Positions 53,316-64,000 of a DNA stretch of 64,000 nt are shown here, in pieces (the first letter of the stretch is position 1; every line of letters starts with the position of its first letter). The position numbers and the translations under genes are program-made. The notes below the pieces were generated by a model, which was not told the DNA's origin, made no database searches, and saw nothing but the letters and a program-made list of their open reading frames with translations. The DNA is from Sanghuangporus weigelae (lineage: Eukaryota > Basidiomycota > Agaricomycetes > Hymenochaetales > Hymenochaetaceae), in contig CP137323.1 of the NCBI GenBank assembly GCA_033182465.1, positions 2,418,001-2,482,000 on the forward strand. Reading direction: 5' to 3'.

Positions 53316-56206
53316 TTCCCTCGTGCTCCCGGCAGATGCCAACTAAAAGACTCGTTTTTTAGGGCACTTTAGTGTTACAGCGTGTGACAGTCTGGCCGCT
53401 GTAGCGAGAAAGAGATTTTCCAGCAGGATCTCTGAGCTGTCATAGTCAAGCGGACTTTTCGCGAGTAGCAATAATAACGGCAAAATCTACCTTGTCGCCA
53501 GCGCGGCCAAGTTTCTCAAACCTCGGCAGAAAGAGTTCGATGTCCCAGAGGGTAAAATCCCAGGCGGGATGGCAAAGGAAACAGCCTGAGCTTCCACTGT
53601 GGTACGTACGAGAATTAATGGTGAAACGGTTGATATTTAAAGTTTTCTGGAAATATTTTCTTGCGACTTCAAGATGTCCGAACAAACACAATCATGAGCA
53701 TGCACATTCTCTAGCTTGAGTTGCATAAAGCAGATTTCAAGGAAGTTGAAACTCAGATGATGAGAAGGAAGCACGTTACTGAATTGGAGCCACAGAGAAG
53801 TCATTAGTCACATACCTTATTTACGTAATTTAGGTAAAGTGACGCCTCAGCTTCCTTATATGGAGATGCTAATCAGTATATGGTGAATCTGTTAGATAAT
53901 TTTGTAAATGTAATAAGGACAATCTCTATCTAATTTTCCTGATCTGGCATTCAGTACCCTGTTACCGCATTTTAAAAAATAGTCACGATACAAACGCAAA
54001 AGAATTTTTTCGGTACAAATCGCGAGGCCGAATCCACATCATGACATCGGGAAATCATTAGCTTTATTTCTTCGAGATTGCACTTCCAGCAGACCGGCGG
54101 AGATTTTCCATTCGGTCCAATTTCCTCGCTTCTGGTAAATGGCTATACGATTCTGAACTGAATCTGAAGAACGGAACGCTGACTTCTAACTTTCCTCGAG
54201 CACGTGTTAAGCCAGCCCCTGTTTCTCCAGAGCCTTTAGAGACGATACAGAGACCTCGGTGACGACTTTCGTCTTCAACTGTTCCCGCCGCTACTCGGTC
54301 GTCGTAAACGTAGCCTAGCTTCCTGAAGAAGGTGCATGTCCAATGTGCGGCGCATTAGAATACCGTGGCTCTTCTGATTAGTACTGAATGCGAAATATTA
54401 GAACTCCGCCATTCTAGGTCTCCGGATGGGGATACAAAGGTAGAGAGTCTCCTGTGGCGTCATGAAGAAGATCCATGCAATTTTCTCATGAAGGACAGCG
54501 GCCAGATTCCCCTGCATATAGGTGCGAAACTTATAGCCAGAGATTTTGTGTCGTTACATTACTTGCGATCAGTTCTAGATACGAGCTATTGGAGACCAGA
54601 CTTTATACTATCTGTAAGCTCCACAGAGGTTAAAACCAGGAAAATAGACATCTGTCTCCAAATGACAGAGTTCGACAGAAAATAGATGGATTTGGTTCGA
54701 GCTACGACGGTATTTTCAATGCTGAAGAGCAGAACCCGGATGCCAATAAGATAAGAGTTGCCTATCTAGAAAATGGCGCAACTTACCCTCACGACTTCCC
54801 CTTTTTTTGTGCATTGTTGATGTAATCGCACGGCTAACGTCGCTTAACAGATTCTTCAGTCTGAACTTGGGAGTACGAAGCAAATCCTGATTTGGAATAT
54901 GACAGAATTTAAATGGAACATAGACTAGAATAAATTCTGTGTAGTTATCTTAGACAGTGGAAACAAACGGCTTCCGAAACGTAAACATAATGATTTTAAT
55001 GTAATGACGACCACCGATCCATGCAATTTTTCTCCACTTTCTAGTAGTAGGCACACCATCCGAAAGTCCAGAATTGCTACCCGACAAATAAGTGTCCCGA
55101 TTTCTCATACCGTTCGACCACGCAGACGGGGAACAAGATACTTTCTCATGGCACACACTGCTATGTCATAGCGAGCACGAGGAACGTCCGTCATCAATCT
55201 TGCTTGCCTAAGTTTAGTCGAGTAGCCGCCAGACGGTAGAGTCCTACGACAACTCAACTGAAGTTCTTGCCTAATTCTTCCGCTCCACTGGCATAGTCCC
55301 TGTCGGGTTCTTCGAATCGGGAACTGTCCATACGCTTCTTGTGAGAGCATAGTCACAATAAGAAGCAGTTTGTTCCGGGAACCAATCCGGTCCCATCATA
55401 GAGCTCTGACGCGTTACGAGTGGTCTCTGACGCGAAAAGTGACTGATATCTGTTTTCCATGAGTGTTGCAGTATGCGTAGAAGATGTTTCATTAGAGTAT
55501 CGTTTAAGATTCGTATTAGTCGCGGATTCTATACGCTGGAGATCGTCTATTGCTCACAGACTGTGCCTAGTCTTCTGGCGCCTCTAATTTACTCTCCACT
55601 TTAAGGTTCAAGAAGCCTCAAGGAACTAAGCTGAGACTCCGTCTATCGTAATACGTTCCGACAGGCCAAGAACCCCGCTACTCAATGCAGCCAGTCCGCT
55701 TATCCAACTTCTTGGCGACACTCCGAAGATGTGTCCTGTCTCCGTACGAGAGTTCAACCAGTAAGGAGCGCATCGTCGGCAGAACATGCACTCATATTGC
55801 ATATCGCATTCTCCACTATGTATTCGAAGTACTATTTACAAACGAGACGCCGAATTCTGATTATCCTCGACCGCTTGATTCCGAGGACATGGGTATGAGA
55901 ATTCGGATGAACTATACATGCTTCGTCACACATTAATCCTTCCCGCATACTGCCTTCTTCCCTCTTATGACCTCCGCAGACTGAAGACCTATAGTTGAGA
56001 TAAGCAATGCTCATAAGCGAGCCACGTTGCTTGTGGATACGTGTTCTGTGTATTCTCCGGATATGAATGAAGGGCACCTGGCGATGCAGATGGAGCTGAG
56101 AATGGAGGACCCTGATCAATGACCGCCAGAGGTGTTACGGGTGATTGGGAGCCATCTGAGGTATGAACCATCCCACAGCCGAGGTATATGAAGGACGAAG
56201 GATGGG

Positions 56207-57620
56207 TTATATATTGGTCCGTAGAGTATCGACGACCGTATGATGAGCAGTTATTCCATCGATGTACAATTCCGTTGGAGACGTTGCGTTCGAAAAATGG
56301 ATGTTACAAACGCGCGTTGGGATTCGCATTAATATCCCGTTCGAGTCCGAGCATAAGCACGGTAATACGACGACCAACGCGCAGCAGAATAACAGTACAG
56401 AGTCGGTCCCGCGGAAATATAAATGCGTTCGCGAATAAGAGACGGTCGTCGATTTCATAAGTAGACCCGAAATTTGGAACAGAAAAAGCGGAGTAGCGCC
56501 AGCGAACGTGGCGGGCCGTAGTAGAAGACATCGGACATCGTCAGAGGTCATAATTGGTAGTACAGTTGTCGGCAAAGGGTCAGGGTAAGCTTCTGATCAG
56601 TACCAATATAACAAATGATATTGCGAACCTGATCCAGAAGCGAATTCATTTACATCATTGAGAATGGCACTGTAATCGAGTTGAGATTCTTCGGCAAGAG
56701 CGTCACCAGAGTTATTTGACGGTTCTGAAGTTGAGCTGGATGGAGCCTGAGCCCAGCTTGCGACGTGGTTTAAGACTGGGATTTGAAATACGATGATGTT
56801 AGTTCGATGAGTAACAGAATAGCAATATAGAAACAAGTCGATAAATGGAAAGATCTCGATTCTAGTTCGCGGCAGAGGCGAAATACCGGGAGGCGTAATT
56901 CTATAGACCATGCAAGGCTTATCCAAAAGAACTTACGCATCTTCCCGCAGCTCACGTCCTTCAATTGCTGCAGTCGGCTACCGACTTGCTTCGGAGTGCG
57001 TCGTATGCCAGTCATGGTGAATATGTAATCAGATATGTAGCGGTTACGCTTCGGGAATCGGCCTAGAGCGCGGGAGAACTGTGCATCGTCCGGTCTATAT
57101 GACAGAAGAGCTGCAACGTAGCCGATGAGAAACATAGAAGAAAGGAAGGCATTGGAGGATATTTTAAAGTTGGGATCATCAATGTACGACACATACCTTG
57201 AACGAGGACCTTCTCAAGCTCGGGAGGCCAGACAGGCTCATTACGACCTTTAACTGTCTTCCAGCTTTTGCGAGCGCGCACGATCGTCTCCGCAACCAAC
57301 GCCTCCGACTCTGTGGGGACACTCGATCCACCTAAGCGGCCCTGACCTGGACTCGGTTGAGTCGCTCTTATCGAGCGCAATGACTGTACAAAGTCAGGAT
57401 CAGGTCCAAAACCGCCTGCCAGAGAGTCGGATAGATTTGGTGTTTGCGTTGGGCTGCGATAGTGGCTATAGTTGTATTGCTCGTTCAGGTAGGCATGTAT
57501 GGAAGTGTCCAGGAGAGTCCTATGCCCATGTTGATTGGTATTGGGGGACAATGAGGCTCCGGAGGGACAGTTTCCTAGTGGAGGTCCATATGAATGGGGC
57601 GCTGCATAGTATCCTTCCAT
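56207..57620 (-). CDS. TEA/ATTS-domain transcription factor 2 (short paralogue)
   Basis: Exons 57620-57197, 57110-56937 and 56775-56629 are well supported and carry the TEA domain: SWKTVKGRNEPVWPPELEKV, LGRFPKRNRYISDYIFTMTG, IRRTPKQVGSRLQQLKDVSC. The third exon opens LLNHVASWAQ, matching LLNHVASWAL in TEA gene 1, and the intron positions and phases are identical, so the two genes are duplicates. A fourth exon (56592-56207) keeps the frame and gives 376 residues in total, but its content (Leu/Cys/Val-rich) is not transcription-factor-like and shows no match to the C-terminal half of gene 1. Another reading joins a later Ser/Pro/Tyr-rich frame ending at 55989. The C-terminal end is therefore uncertain. 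The protein may be a DNA-binding-only form that competes with TEA gene 1. Confidence 0.72.
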
Positions 57621-57850
57621 AGCCGGACCAGGACAACAATAATGTGCTGACGGAGGCGAATGTTCAACGGTGCGACGAAGACTGCACTGATACTCTGGCT
57701 CTGAGTAGTAAGATAGCAGTCGGGATGGTCAGATGAGATATTTGGTGTGCGTCAAACGCCTCGAGCTTTTCACTGAGTAACGGGCGGCTAAGCGGTGCGA
57801 GTACAGAAGAATAAATACGTCCTATCCTTATAGTCAGTTATAAATCATCT
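57621..57850 (-). promoter_or_regulatory. upstream region of TEA gene 2
   Basis: On the minus strand, CTATAAGG (57825-57832) and GATTTATAAC (about 57838-57847) are TATA-like, about 205-225 nt before the ATG. This resembles the long leader of TEA gene 1. Confidence 0.35.
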
Positions 57851-60800
57851 TCTTCGCACCCTCAGAGGCAGTGCGGAGTATGGCACGTTACGGCATGCCC
57901 AGGCGGCGAGGTCAGAAAGAGGAAGGAAAGGACAGCGAGAGCGTGATTACATATGCATTGGTCGGAGAAGTAGAGGAAGCGAAGAAAATAGGTTTCCACG
58001 GCAAAAGCAGGTAGAGTGGAACTAGCATGCAAAATTGGCTTTCTTACTCAAACGGGACGAAGTGCCGCCATAATTTTTAGCTCGGACAGACTATCCTGAA
58101 ACAAAGATGATAGAATCAATCCATCAACACACGACCGAAAACGTAAAATACCAATAATGACCCTCACCATACTACACAAGGTTTAGAACCACAATCCAAT
58201 GAGCAGTATATTTCCAGAGAAACACCCCTGTACTATCCTTCCTGAGCCCCTCGAACCTATGGGATTATGGCTCATTGCCTGTCTGTCCACGTCCGTCGCT
58301 GGTTGTGATCGGTCGCCATGAGGTGCCGCGCTTGGTCTCCTCTCCACGCGTGCTGAACATGAAGATTTCTCTTCTTTGCTGTAGGTCATCCGGACCGGAT
58401 TGTATACCAATACAACGATAGGCGCCGATCTTTCAGGTGTTTGCATCTGCCGAGGCTTAGATCTATCTCTTTCCCATCGTCATTACCTGCCTCTTCCAAA
58501 GCAGAGAAGCTATTCTAAAACCATGCATACCTCCTTTCATGTTTCGCAATGTCTCAAGCAACGTTTCCATGTCGGTCTCCGCTGATAGCGCATCAAAGGT
58601 TTATACGCAAGAGCCATGAAAACGAATCTTCGTACCACAAGACGCTCCACCTCAGACGAGATTAGAGCAGCATTATCCGCAAATCTGCACCAACGTCGCG
58701 CGAGAGAAGAACATCGATGATGGTGGCACTGTATATGATAGGTCAACGAAGAACGAGAAGTACAAGAGAAGAGGTCAGTCAACTACTGCCCCACGCGTGA
58801 GTCGAAAACTGCCAGTCCAATTGATTCCGGATCGGCTCTCCCATATGCACCCTAAACAGATTCACTGTCGAGTTTGTCCTCTGTCTGCCACCATCAGCTC
58901 TCTCATTCAAGTTTTATCACTCTCATCTTTCCGGCCTCGTGTCTGCTTGGCCTCCCTATCTAGTCGGAGAACAAGACTTCAGCAGCAATCGGGAAATGCT
59001 TCGTTCCAAAAGAATTGAAGGATCGGAGCGACGTCGCCGATTGCGAGGACTTTTGCTCAATGAGTAGTAGATGGCGACGTTTTTCAACAGAGCTCGTATC
59101 TCGTCGTTACATACAAATTCAAAGTCAAATTTCATCTTTCATTCCAACAATGGCAAGCGCCTTTCTCATACATCAACGTGATTACAATCTTCCCGCATTT
59201 CGGGAAGTTCTGCCGGCGCTTTAACGACTCGAATTAGATATTTCATAGCGCTTACAAGTATAAGCAGCTACAGGCGCGTCTTCATCCCTGACACCGTAAA
59301 ACTCGGACAACGGGCCTTGTAGGCTGATACAGGATCAGAGGGAAAAGAAGTGATGGTACGGCTGCGGAAGCATTCTAATCATAGCGCCTTGGCAGATCCT
59401 ACCGAAACGAGGCGAGAGGCAGTATAAACGTGGAGAAAGAAGAGCAATAGCAACAGTTGCGTTGGTCTGTGCCCCTTTCTACATTGAAACCTTTCGGGAT
59501 ACTCAGCCGAAACATTCAGAAAGCTCAAGTCTCGAAAATGTGAACTTTTCCCTGATACGAATATACCGAGGACGCCGCGCGCCATGCTTCCACAGCTCCG
59601 TGGAACTGAAACCTTCTTCTCATCAGAGCGTAACCTTCGTCTGAAAGCTACTGCCGTCTATGTATTGATTCGATGATGTATGCTCTTTGATGTAGGTCGC
59701 TCGCCTGGATGCGGATAGAAGTTCATTCTGAAGGCAGAACACATGGATAACACTTGTACAACTCATTTCGCGAAAATAACCTTGACATTAATCACTTGGA
59801 AAGTAAGTTTGACTCGTGCAAATTCAGCCGAAAGCTTTGAAATTGATAATCGTCATCTATAATCCAGATCGAGCGAATTTCAGAGATGCAAATAGCTGCA
59901 ACCAATGCTGTGGGCTATGCTACTGTACAATCCCGTAGAAAGGTTCCTAGCTTCAGCTCGTGTCGATTGATATCCATGCTTGATTTAACGCTGATCGTTT
60001 CCTACAGCTAAACACAACGATTGCCAAAAAGTCTTCGTTCGTCATGTAGATTGCCTCCACATGCATGTGCTGTTACTGGTGGTCCTGACATTCAATATAC
60101 CTTTACTTGGTTGAAATATTTCCATTTCACTACGCTTGTCTCTCATTTATCCGATCAATTGACCCACCGATGGTCCGATGATCTATATGTCTGGACGAAA
60201 AGAGGCGTTAACGAGGGTCATTGAAAGCCCGAATGACATCCGGGCTAGGAGTACTTGAGGACGATATCAGGTGTAAGATATTTCCGAGGAGTGCCCTCAC
60301 CTGGAGTGGTCACAAGACAGACATCTAGCAATATGAAGAATCCATAGGCATGTCCATCGTTTTCCCAATTTATTCCGGCGATGCGTCGCAGTTGCTTCTC
60401 AAGAGTTGAAAGCCATGTGGATATCTTAGTATGAAAGTCTCATCTATGGTTTTCTACCGCCTTTGCCGAATTAGTATGTACCAGAATCTTGGCCTCCATA
60501 CCTGAGAGGTACAGAACATTGCATCCGTGTAGCTCAACTACTTCGTGGATCATGTGGTTCTCATAATCTGCGTTCGCGTTCATTCAGACATCAAGAATGC
60601 TTTCGGGTCGCAAGTCCTCCTTTGGTCTGCCTTGTTCCCATATCTACGAGTCTATTATCTGGCTCGAGTTCGTCTTATTCTCTGGGGCATCTCTTTCGTA
60701 TTCCAGTGCCTGCGCAGCTTGAAAGGCGTAGTCGAAGCTTACACATCTCTTGCGCCCCATGCCTCGTGTCTTCCGCTAATCTGACAGTGGCAATCCCATG

Positions 60801-61690
60801 GAGACCGACTATAGATTGCTTCAGGTTTCCAGAGATGGAGCCGTCTTGTGCAGTACCGCTTGTTCTGATTCGCTGACCAAGCATACCTTTAAACATTGTC
60901 CTGCAGACCGATAAGCCCGACTGAGTATTTGGACTAGTACTCTGAGTAATGAATCGCAACGTAGACAACTTCGCACCCTATCTCGTACTGGCCGGAGAAT
61001 TGCTGGAAATAAAATCTTCAACATATTTCGACCATTGTGTACGTATTTGTCTAGTACACTACGTGTGTTGATGTGTATTGTGGTTCTGTTCAGGCTCCCG
61101 GCATTTTCGATGAATCGTAGAGAGTTGCTTTATTACTCATCTCTACAGGGATCGCACCATGCTGTAACTTCACAGATTGGGTTGATTTTGCGACTATCGC
61201 TGGTCAAGGTGTCACTTCGATTTTACATGCAGTGTTTTCTGGATTTTTCGGTCTCTCGAAGGCAAGCCGCAAATAACACTCGCAAACCACTTTCATCTTG
61301 TTCTTGCATCGACCATTCGTATATCCAATCGCTGATTGGAATCCTATAACGCGGAGTGCGGTGCTATACAGCGATTTTGAAGAAAATAGCATAATCGTGC
61401 GTAATGAATATTTGTAGACTGCAAGTTTACAATTGAGTTTACACGGTGCCATCGAGCCGAAAGGTAAATTATAGTGAGTAACTATGGGTCCTTAGACTCC
61501 GCGGATATGCAGTTTTATATTAACCTGCTTCTCCATTTATGCACGAGGTGTCTTTCCGCCCCTAGAATAATAGATTGCACATACGGCGAGAAGGCACAGT
61601 CTCCTGAAGACTTAAATTGCCTGGAGCACTTCATCTTCCGGCATCTCCACAGAGTATAGAGGAGCATGGATGCGTCCAAAACCACGTCTT
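57851..61690. other. intergenic region between TEA gene 2 and F-box paralogue C
   Basis: About 3.8 kb without a supported gene. Short open frames are present on both strands (for example around 58800-59220 and 60545-60970), but I can assign none. Possibly decayed coding DNA; no repeat was seen by eye. Confidence 0.35.
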
Positions 61691-62998
61691 TCAAGTTGCG
61701 CCATTTGGTGAAAGCTCTTGTATCCGTGTGGAAATCGTTCGTTGTAGCTGCTCATCCTCGCACTCTATGCGGACTCCCCTTGATGCCGCTAGACTTAGGA
61801 AACTAAGAAGCCGAGCGTCTTCGATTGTCTCTTTCCATTCTGATCCGCAGAGGACGATGCTTTCAAGATCCCTAAAACGAGATTCTGGAGCACAGAGAGA
61901 TTCGAAGTGTCCCCTAAGCAGTGCCCACCACAACAAATCATTCTGGTCCTTAGCTCCTGGAGATCCGAGAAACCCAGCATGTAGACAGACGCGCCGAATA
62001 GGAAAGTCCAACACAATCCTTGGAGATTCGTCGCGCCGGCTCGCAGGGCGCGTTGTATTAATTGGAATGCACAGGTCTGTAGTGTTGTTGCAGTAACCGA
62101 GGAGTGTTGTTACGAAATCATGGCGCAAGAATCGCGGCTCCGGTTCTAGCTCGATTTCCGAAATCTGGGAGCGCAGTGGTGCTAGGCATCCCGAGTAGAA
62201 GTTATAAATCGCTTCCGGCCTTCCCACTACCAGACGACGGAGTGACGGCATAAAGAGTTGATAGCGTCGCCACTCGCTGCCAAATGTGTTGAAAGACCGA
62301 ATACCGAGTGTGTGAACATTCGGTAGATAGACAACGGTCTCTGGATCGGTCTCCTTGAGTTGGTCCGGAAAATTATCAGCTCCCGCTATTAGGACGCGTA
62401 AGGAATCCGAGTTCCAGATGAACCGTGGTGATGATATACTCGCAAAAGGGCTATCGAGCGGAGTATTGTGCCAGTCAACACGGGTAAGGTGGCGAAACTC
62501 GAGGTCATCGATAGGCGATTCAGTCATCACCGTAGCTTGCTCCTGGTCTTCTTCGGTCACCTCCTGAGGTCGTTCTATAACGCGGACGTTGGGACAGCAC
62601 ATTAGTACTCTGCGCACATTCGCGTAAACGTCCGGTTTAGGCCGGCGTTCCTCTTCGCAGGCTAAGGCTAAGGAAACACGTTTTACGTAGTCACCGAATC
62701 CTGAATCGGGGCCATTTCTTGATCTTTCTAGGGCTTCCAACAGACCTTCTGAGCCATGCCTAATCCAGATGTCCTCGTACAGCAACCCTAGAGACAGTTT
62801 TCTGAACACAGTGCAGACTAAGGATAACGAATACTTTGTCTGAATGGCCAGCTTGGACTGCTCGCGTCGCTTACAGGTATAGATTGTTTCGAAGCGAGAC
62901 CATGATGCTAAGACTTCAATATCTCTGACTGGATTGACAGTCGCTAGCTTCATGATTTCGATCAATAACTCTGGAGGCAAGTCAAATATGTGGACCAT
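61691..62998 (-). CDS. F-box family protein, paralogue C
   Basis: An intronless 435-residue frame. The start is the ATG at 62998 (MVHIFDLPPELLIEIMKLAT), which aligns with the F-box start of paralogue B; the frame is open further upstream but without an ATG. Motifs shared with B in the same order are NPVRDIE, YEDIWIRHGSEGLLEALERS, CCPNVRVIERP, HLTRVDWHNTPLDSP, LPNVHTLGIRSFNTFGSEWR, RPEAIYNFYSGCLAPL and RFLRHDFVTTLLGYC. The copy lies about 40 kb from B and in the opposite orientation. Its role is presumably SCF substrate recognition; the substrate is unknown. The frame is fully open with no sign of decay. Confidence 0.72.
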   Translation of the reverse strand: MVHIFDLPPELLIEIMKLATVNPVRDIEVLASWSRFETIYTCKRREQSKLAIQTKYSLSLVCTVFRKLSLGLLYEDIWIRHGSEGLLEALERSRNGPDSGFGDYVKRVSLALACEEERRPKPDVYANVRRVLMCCPNVRVIERPQEVTEEDQEQATVMTESPIDDLEFRHLTRVDWHNTPLDSPFASISSPRFIWNSDSLRVLIAGADNFPDQLKETDPETVVYLPNVHTLGIRSFNTFGSEWRRYQLFMPSLRRLVVGRPEAIYNFYSGCLAPLRSQISEIELEPEPRFLRHDFVTTLLGYCNNTTDLCIPINTTRPASRRDESPRIVLDFPIRRVCLHAGFLGSPGAKDQNDLLWWALLRGHFESLCAPESRFRDLESIVLCGSEWKETIEDARLLSFLSLAASRGVRIECEDEQLQRTISTRIQELSPNGAT

Positions 62999-64000
62999 GT
63001 GCGGCAGGATGCCTACCCGACAGGGATACAATGAACTTGGTACATACGTTCAAAGATAGTCCGTGAATATGAACAGTCTCCATCTCCAGAAAGTGATGGT
63101 GGTTTCGCGCAAAGCAAGGGTTTCGTCGCAAAGTACATTGCAAAAGTAGGTGCATTTTCAGAGCATTGATCCGATTACGTAATAGTTTTGGGTAAATAAT
63201 AATTAACCAGCAACTCGCGTTTTCGGCTTCGCCGAAAACCCTGCTGGCCATAAATCCTAGTTTTCGTTACTGGTTATTCTATCTATCCAATTTGATATAA
63301 ATCCAACACATCAGTCGTACATTTGAAGTCAGGTGCACTGATTTGCTCATGTACAGAAATAAGAAAATAAAAGGAACTCCATTGAGCATATCTGGTCTGT
63401 TCATATGTAGCAGAAACTTTCACAGCTTTACCCAGATTAATCAGTTCAATGGGACACACTGAATTGGATTGTGCAAGGAGGAACAGAGTTTTTGGATGCT
63501 GATCACATTTATTCATTGCATACATGTCCGAAGTTTTCCTAGTATTTCTCCTTTTTCCCTGAAAGACTTGAATAGTGCTTTGGCTGATGAGCAACATCCA
63601 TATAATGCATACATACTTTAAGCTTCCCTGCTTTTTTTCTGATTTTTTTCCCTCAGGGAATGAATTAATGTTGATGAAGTAGTGTGGAGGCAGATCGATC
63701 TGCAGATCACTGACGATCAAATTCCTTAATGTAGTAGAATCACCATGGCATCACGCGGGAAATGAGAAAAGAAGCGCTCAAATTCAAGGTCCAAATTTAG
63801 TCAGCGGTGGCTGTGTAGAAATCGGCGTATTGTTTTAAATATTAAGATTGTAATTATTTCGCAAGGGAAGGTGAATGCTTCGTTGTTATGCAAGGCAAGA
63901 TGAAAATGGGAGATCGTTTTGAGGTAAAGTATTTTGCTTTTAAAGCGTCACTTCGACGGGATTGACCTGGTCAAAAAGCAACCTGGCCGTCTCGTCCTCG
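62999..64000. other. AT-rich right end of the window
   Basis: After the paralogue C start and its promoter, sequence becomes AT-rich from about 63240. One minus-strand open frame of 145 codons (63283-63720) begins only at a non-ATG codon and I cannot assign it. The hairpin at 63219-63239 marks the approximate change in composition. Confidence 0.4.
63219..63239. repeat. perfect short inverted repeat (hairpin)
   Basis: GTTTTCGGC, then TTC, then GCCGAAAAC: a 9-bp perfect stem with a 3-nt loop. It sits at the edge of the AT-rich terminal segment. It could be a chance palindrome, a terminator-like RNA hairpin or the end of an unrecognised element. Confidence 0.6.

Larger units (their letters stand above)
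50454..55988. other. intergenic region between the convergent TEA genes
   Basis: About 5.5 kb with no gene I can support. It includes two long C-runs (16 at 52326-52341 and 11 at 53305-53315). The part from about 53800 to 55000 is AT-rich. Open frames of 60-130 codons occur on both strands, but none has recognisable motifs, splice partners or consistent codon character. Confidence 0.4.

Noticed and set aside
47453-57620. mating-type homeodomain pair as an explanation for the two facing transcription factors
   Set aside because: The DNA-binding segment is a TEA domain (RRTPKQVGSRLQQL), not a homeodomain, and the genes are convergent rather than the usual divergent HD1/HD2 pair.
63283-63720. 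145-codon minus-strand open frame near the right end
   Set aside because: It starts at a TTG codon, lies in AT-rich sequence and gives no recognisable motif, so it is not listed as a gene.
1-64000. tRNA, rRNA, CRISPR arrays, retroelements or other virus-like elements
   Set aside because: I looked for tRNA-like arms, spaced direct repeats, long terminal repeats and polymerase-type motifs and saw none that I could support; an RNA or repeat search would be needed to exclude weak cases.

Overview
The window reads as nuclear DNA of a filamentous basidiomycete, most likely an Agaricomycete. Genes are cut by many short introns (about 50-65 nt, with GTRNGT donors and CTAAY branch-like motifs). Protein families typical of mushroom-forming fungi are present: tandem branch-2 histidine-phosphatase-like proteins, CFEM proteins, F-box families, TPR proteins of the CHAT-associated type and a type II membrane GH5 exo-glucanase. 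I saw no bacterial operons, rRNA, tRNA, CRISPR array or recognisable retroelement. Exon chains were built by eye from splice signals. Their summed lengths were checked for divisibility by three, and every chain given as complete passes.

Layout. 0.3-2.7 kb: a head-to-head pair, pinin-like splicing protein (-) and an unusually short SRP72 (+). 3.3-11.9 kb: three tandem (+) histidine-phosphatase-fold membrane proteins with a shared gene structure that includes a 6-8 nt micro-exon. A decayed F-box-like region lies between copies 2 and 3. 12.3-13.5 kb: a GPI-type CFEM protein. 14.4-17.3 kb: a large F-box-like, Cys-rich protein of unknown function (-). 17.7-21.6 kb: two divergent, intronless F-box proteins; a third paralogue lies at 61.7-63.0 kb. 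22.0-23.0 kb: an aldo-keto reductase (-). 23.8-24.9 kb: a broken TPR gene. 26.0-29.8 kb: an 18-exon neutral ceramidase (-). 30.2-32.1 kb: degenerate local repeats and a second TPR scrap. 32.4-35.4 kb: a GC-rich GH5 exo-1,3-beta-glucanase with a predicted 2-nt exon.

35.4-47.4 kb is a 12-kb gene desert. Its first 3.5 kb is pyrimidine-rich on the + strand and built of degenerate direct duplications at three scales (about 0.9 kb, 95 bp and 264 bp). It leads to a TEA/ATTS transcription factor (47.5-50.5 kb, +). A second TEA paralogue (56.2-57.6 kb, -) points back at it across 5.7 kb with no gene I can support. The shorter paralogue lacks the TEAD-like C-terminal domain of the first. The last kilobase is AT-rich and has no clear gene.

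There is no operon-like logic. The genes fall into housekeeping (pinin, SRP72), cell surface and wall (CFEM, GH5, membrane phosphatase-fold proteins), sphingolipid turnover (ceramidase), ubiquitin ligase adaptors (F-box) and developmental transcription (TEA pair). The strongest novelties are the phosphatase-fold triplet with missing catalytic residues and a conserved micro-exon, the 2-nt exon in the glucanase, the compact SRP72, the domain-lossy TEA twin, and the multi-scale duplicated desert.
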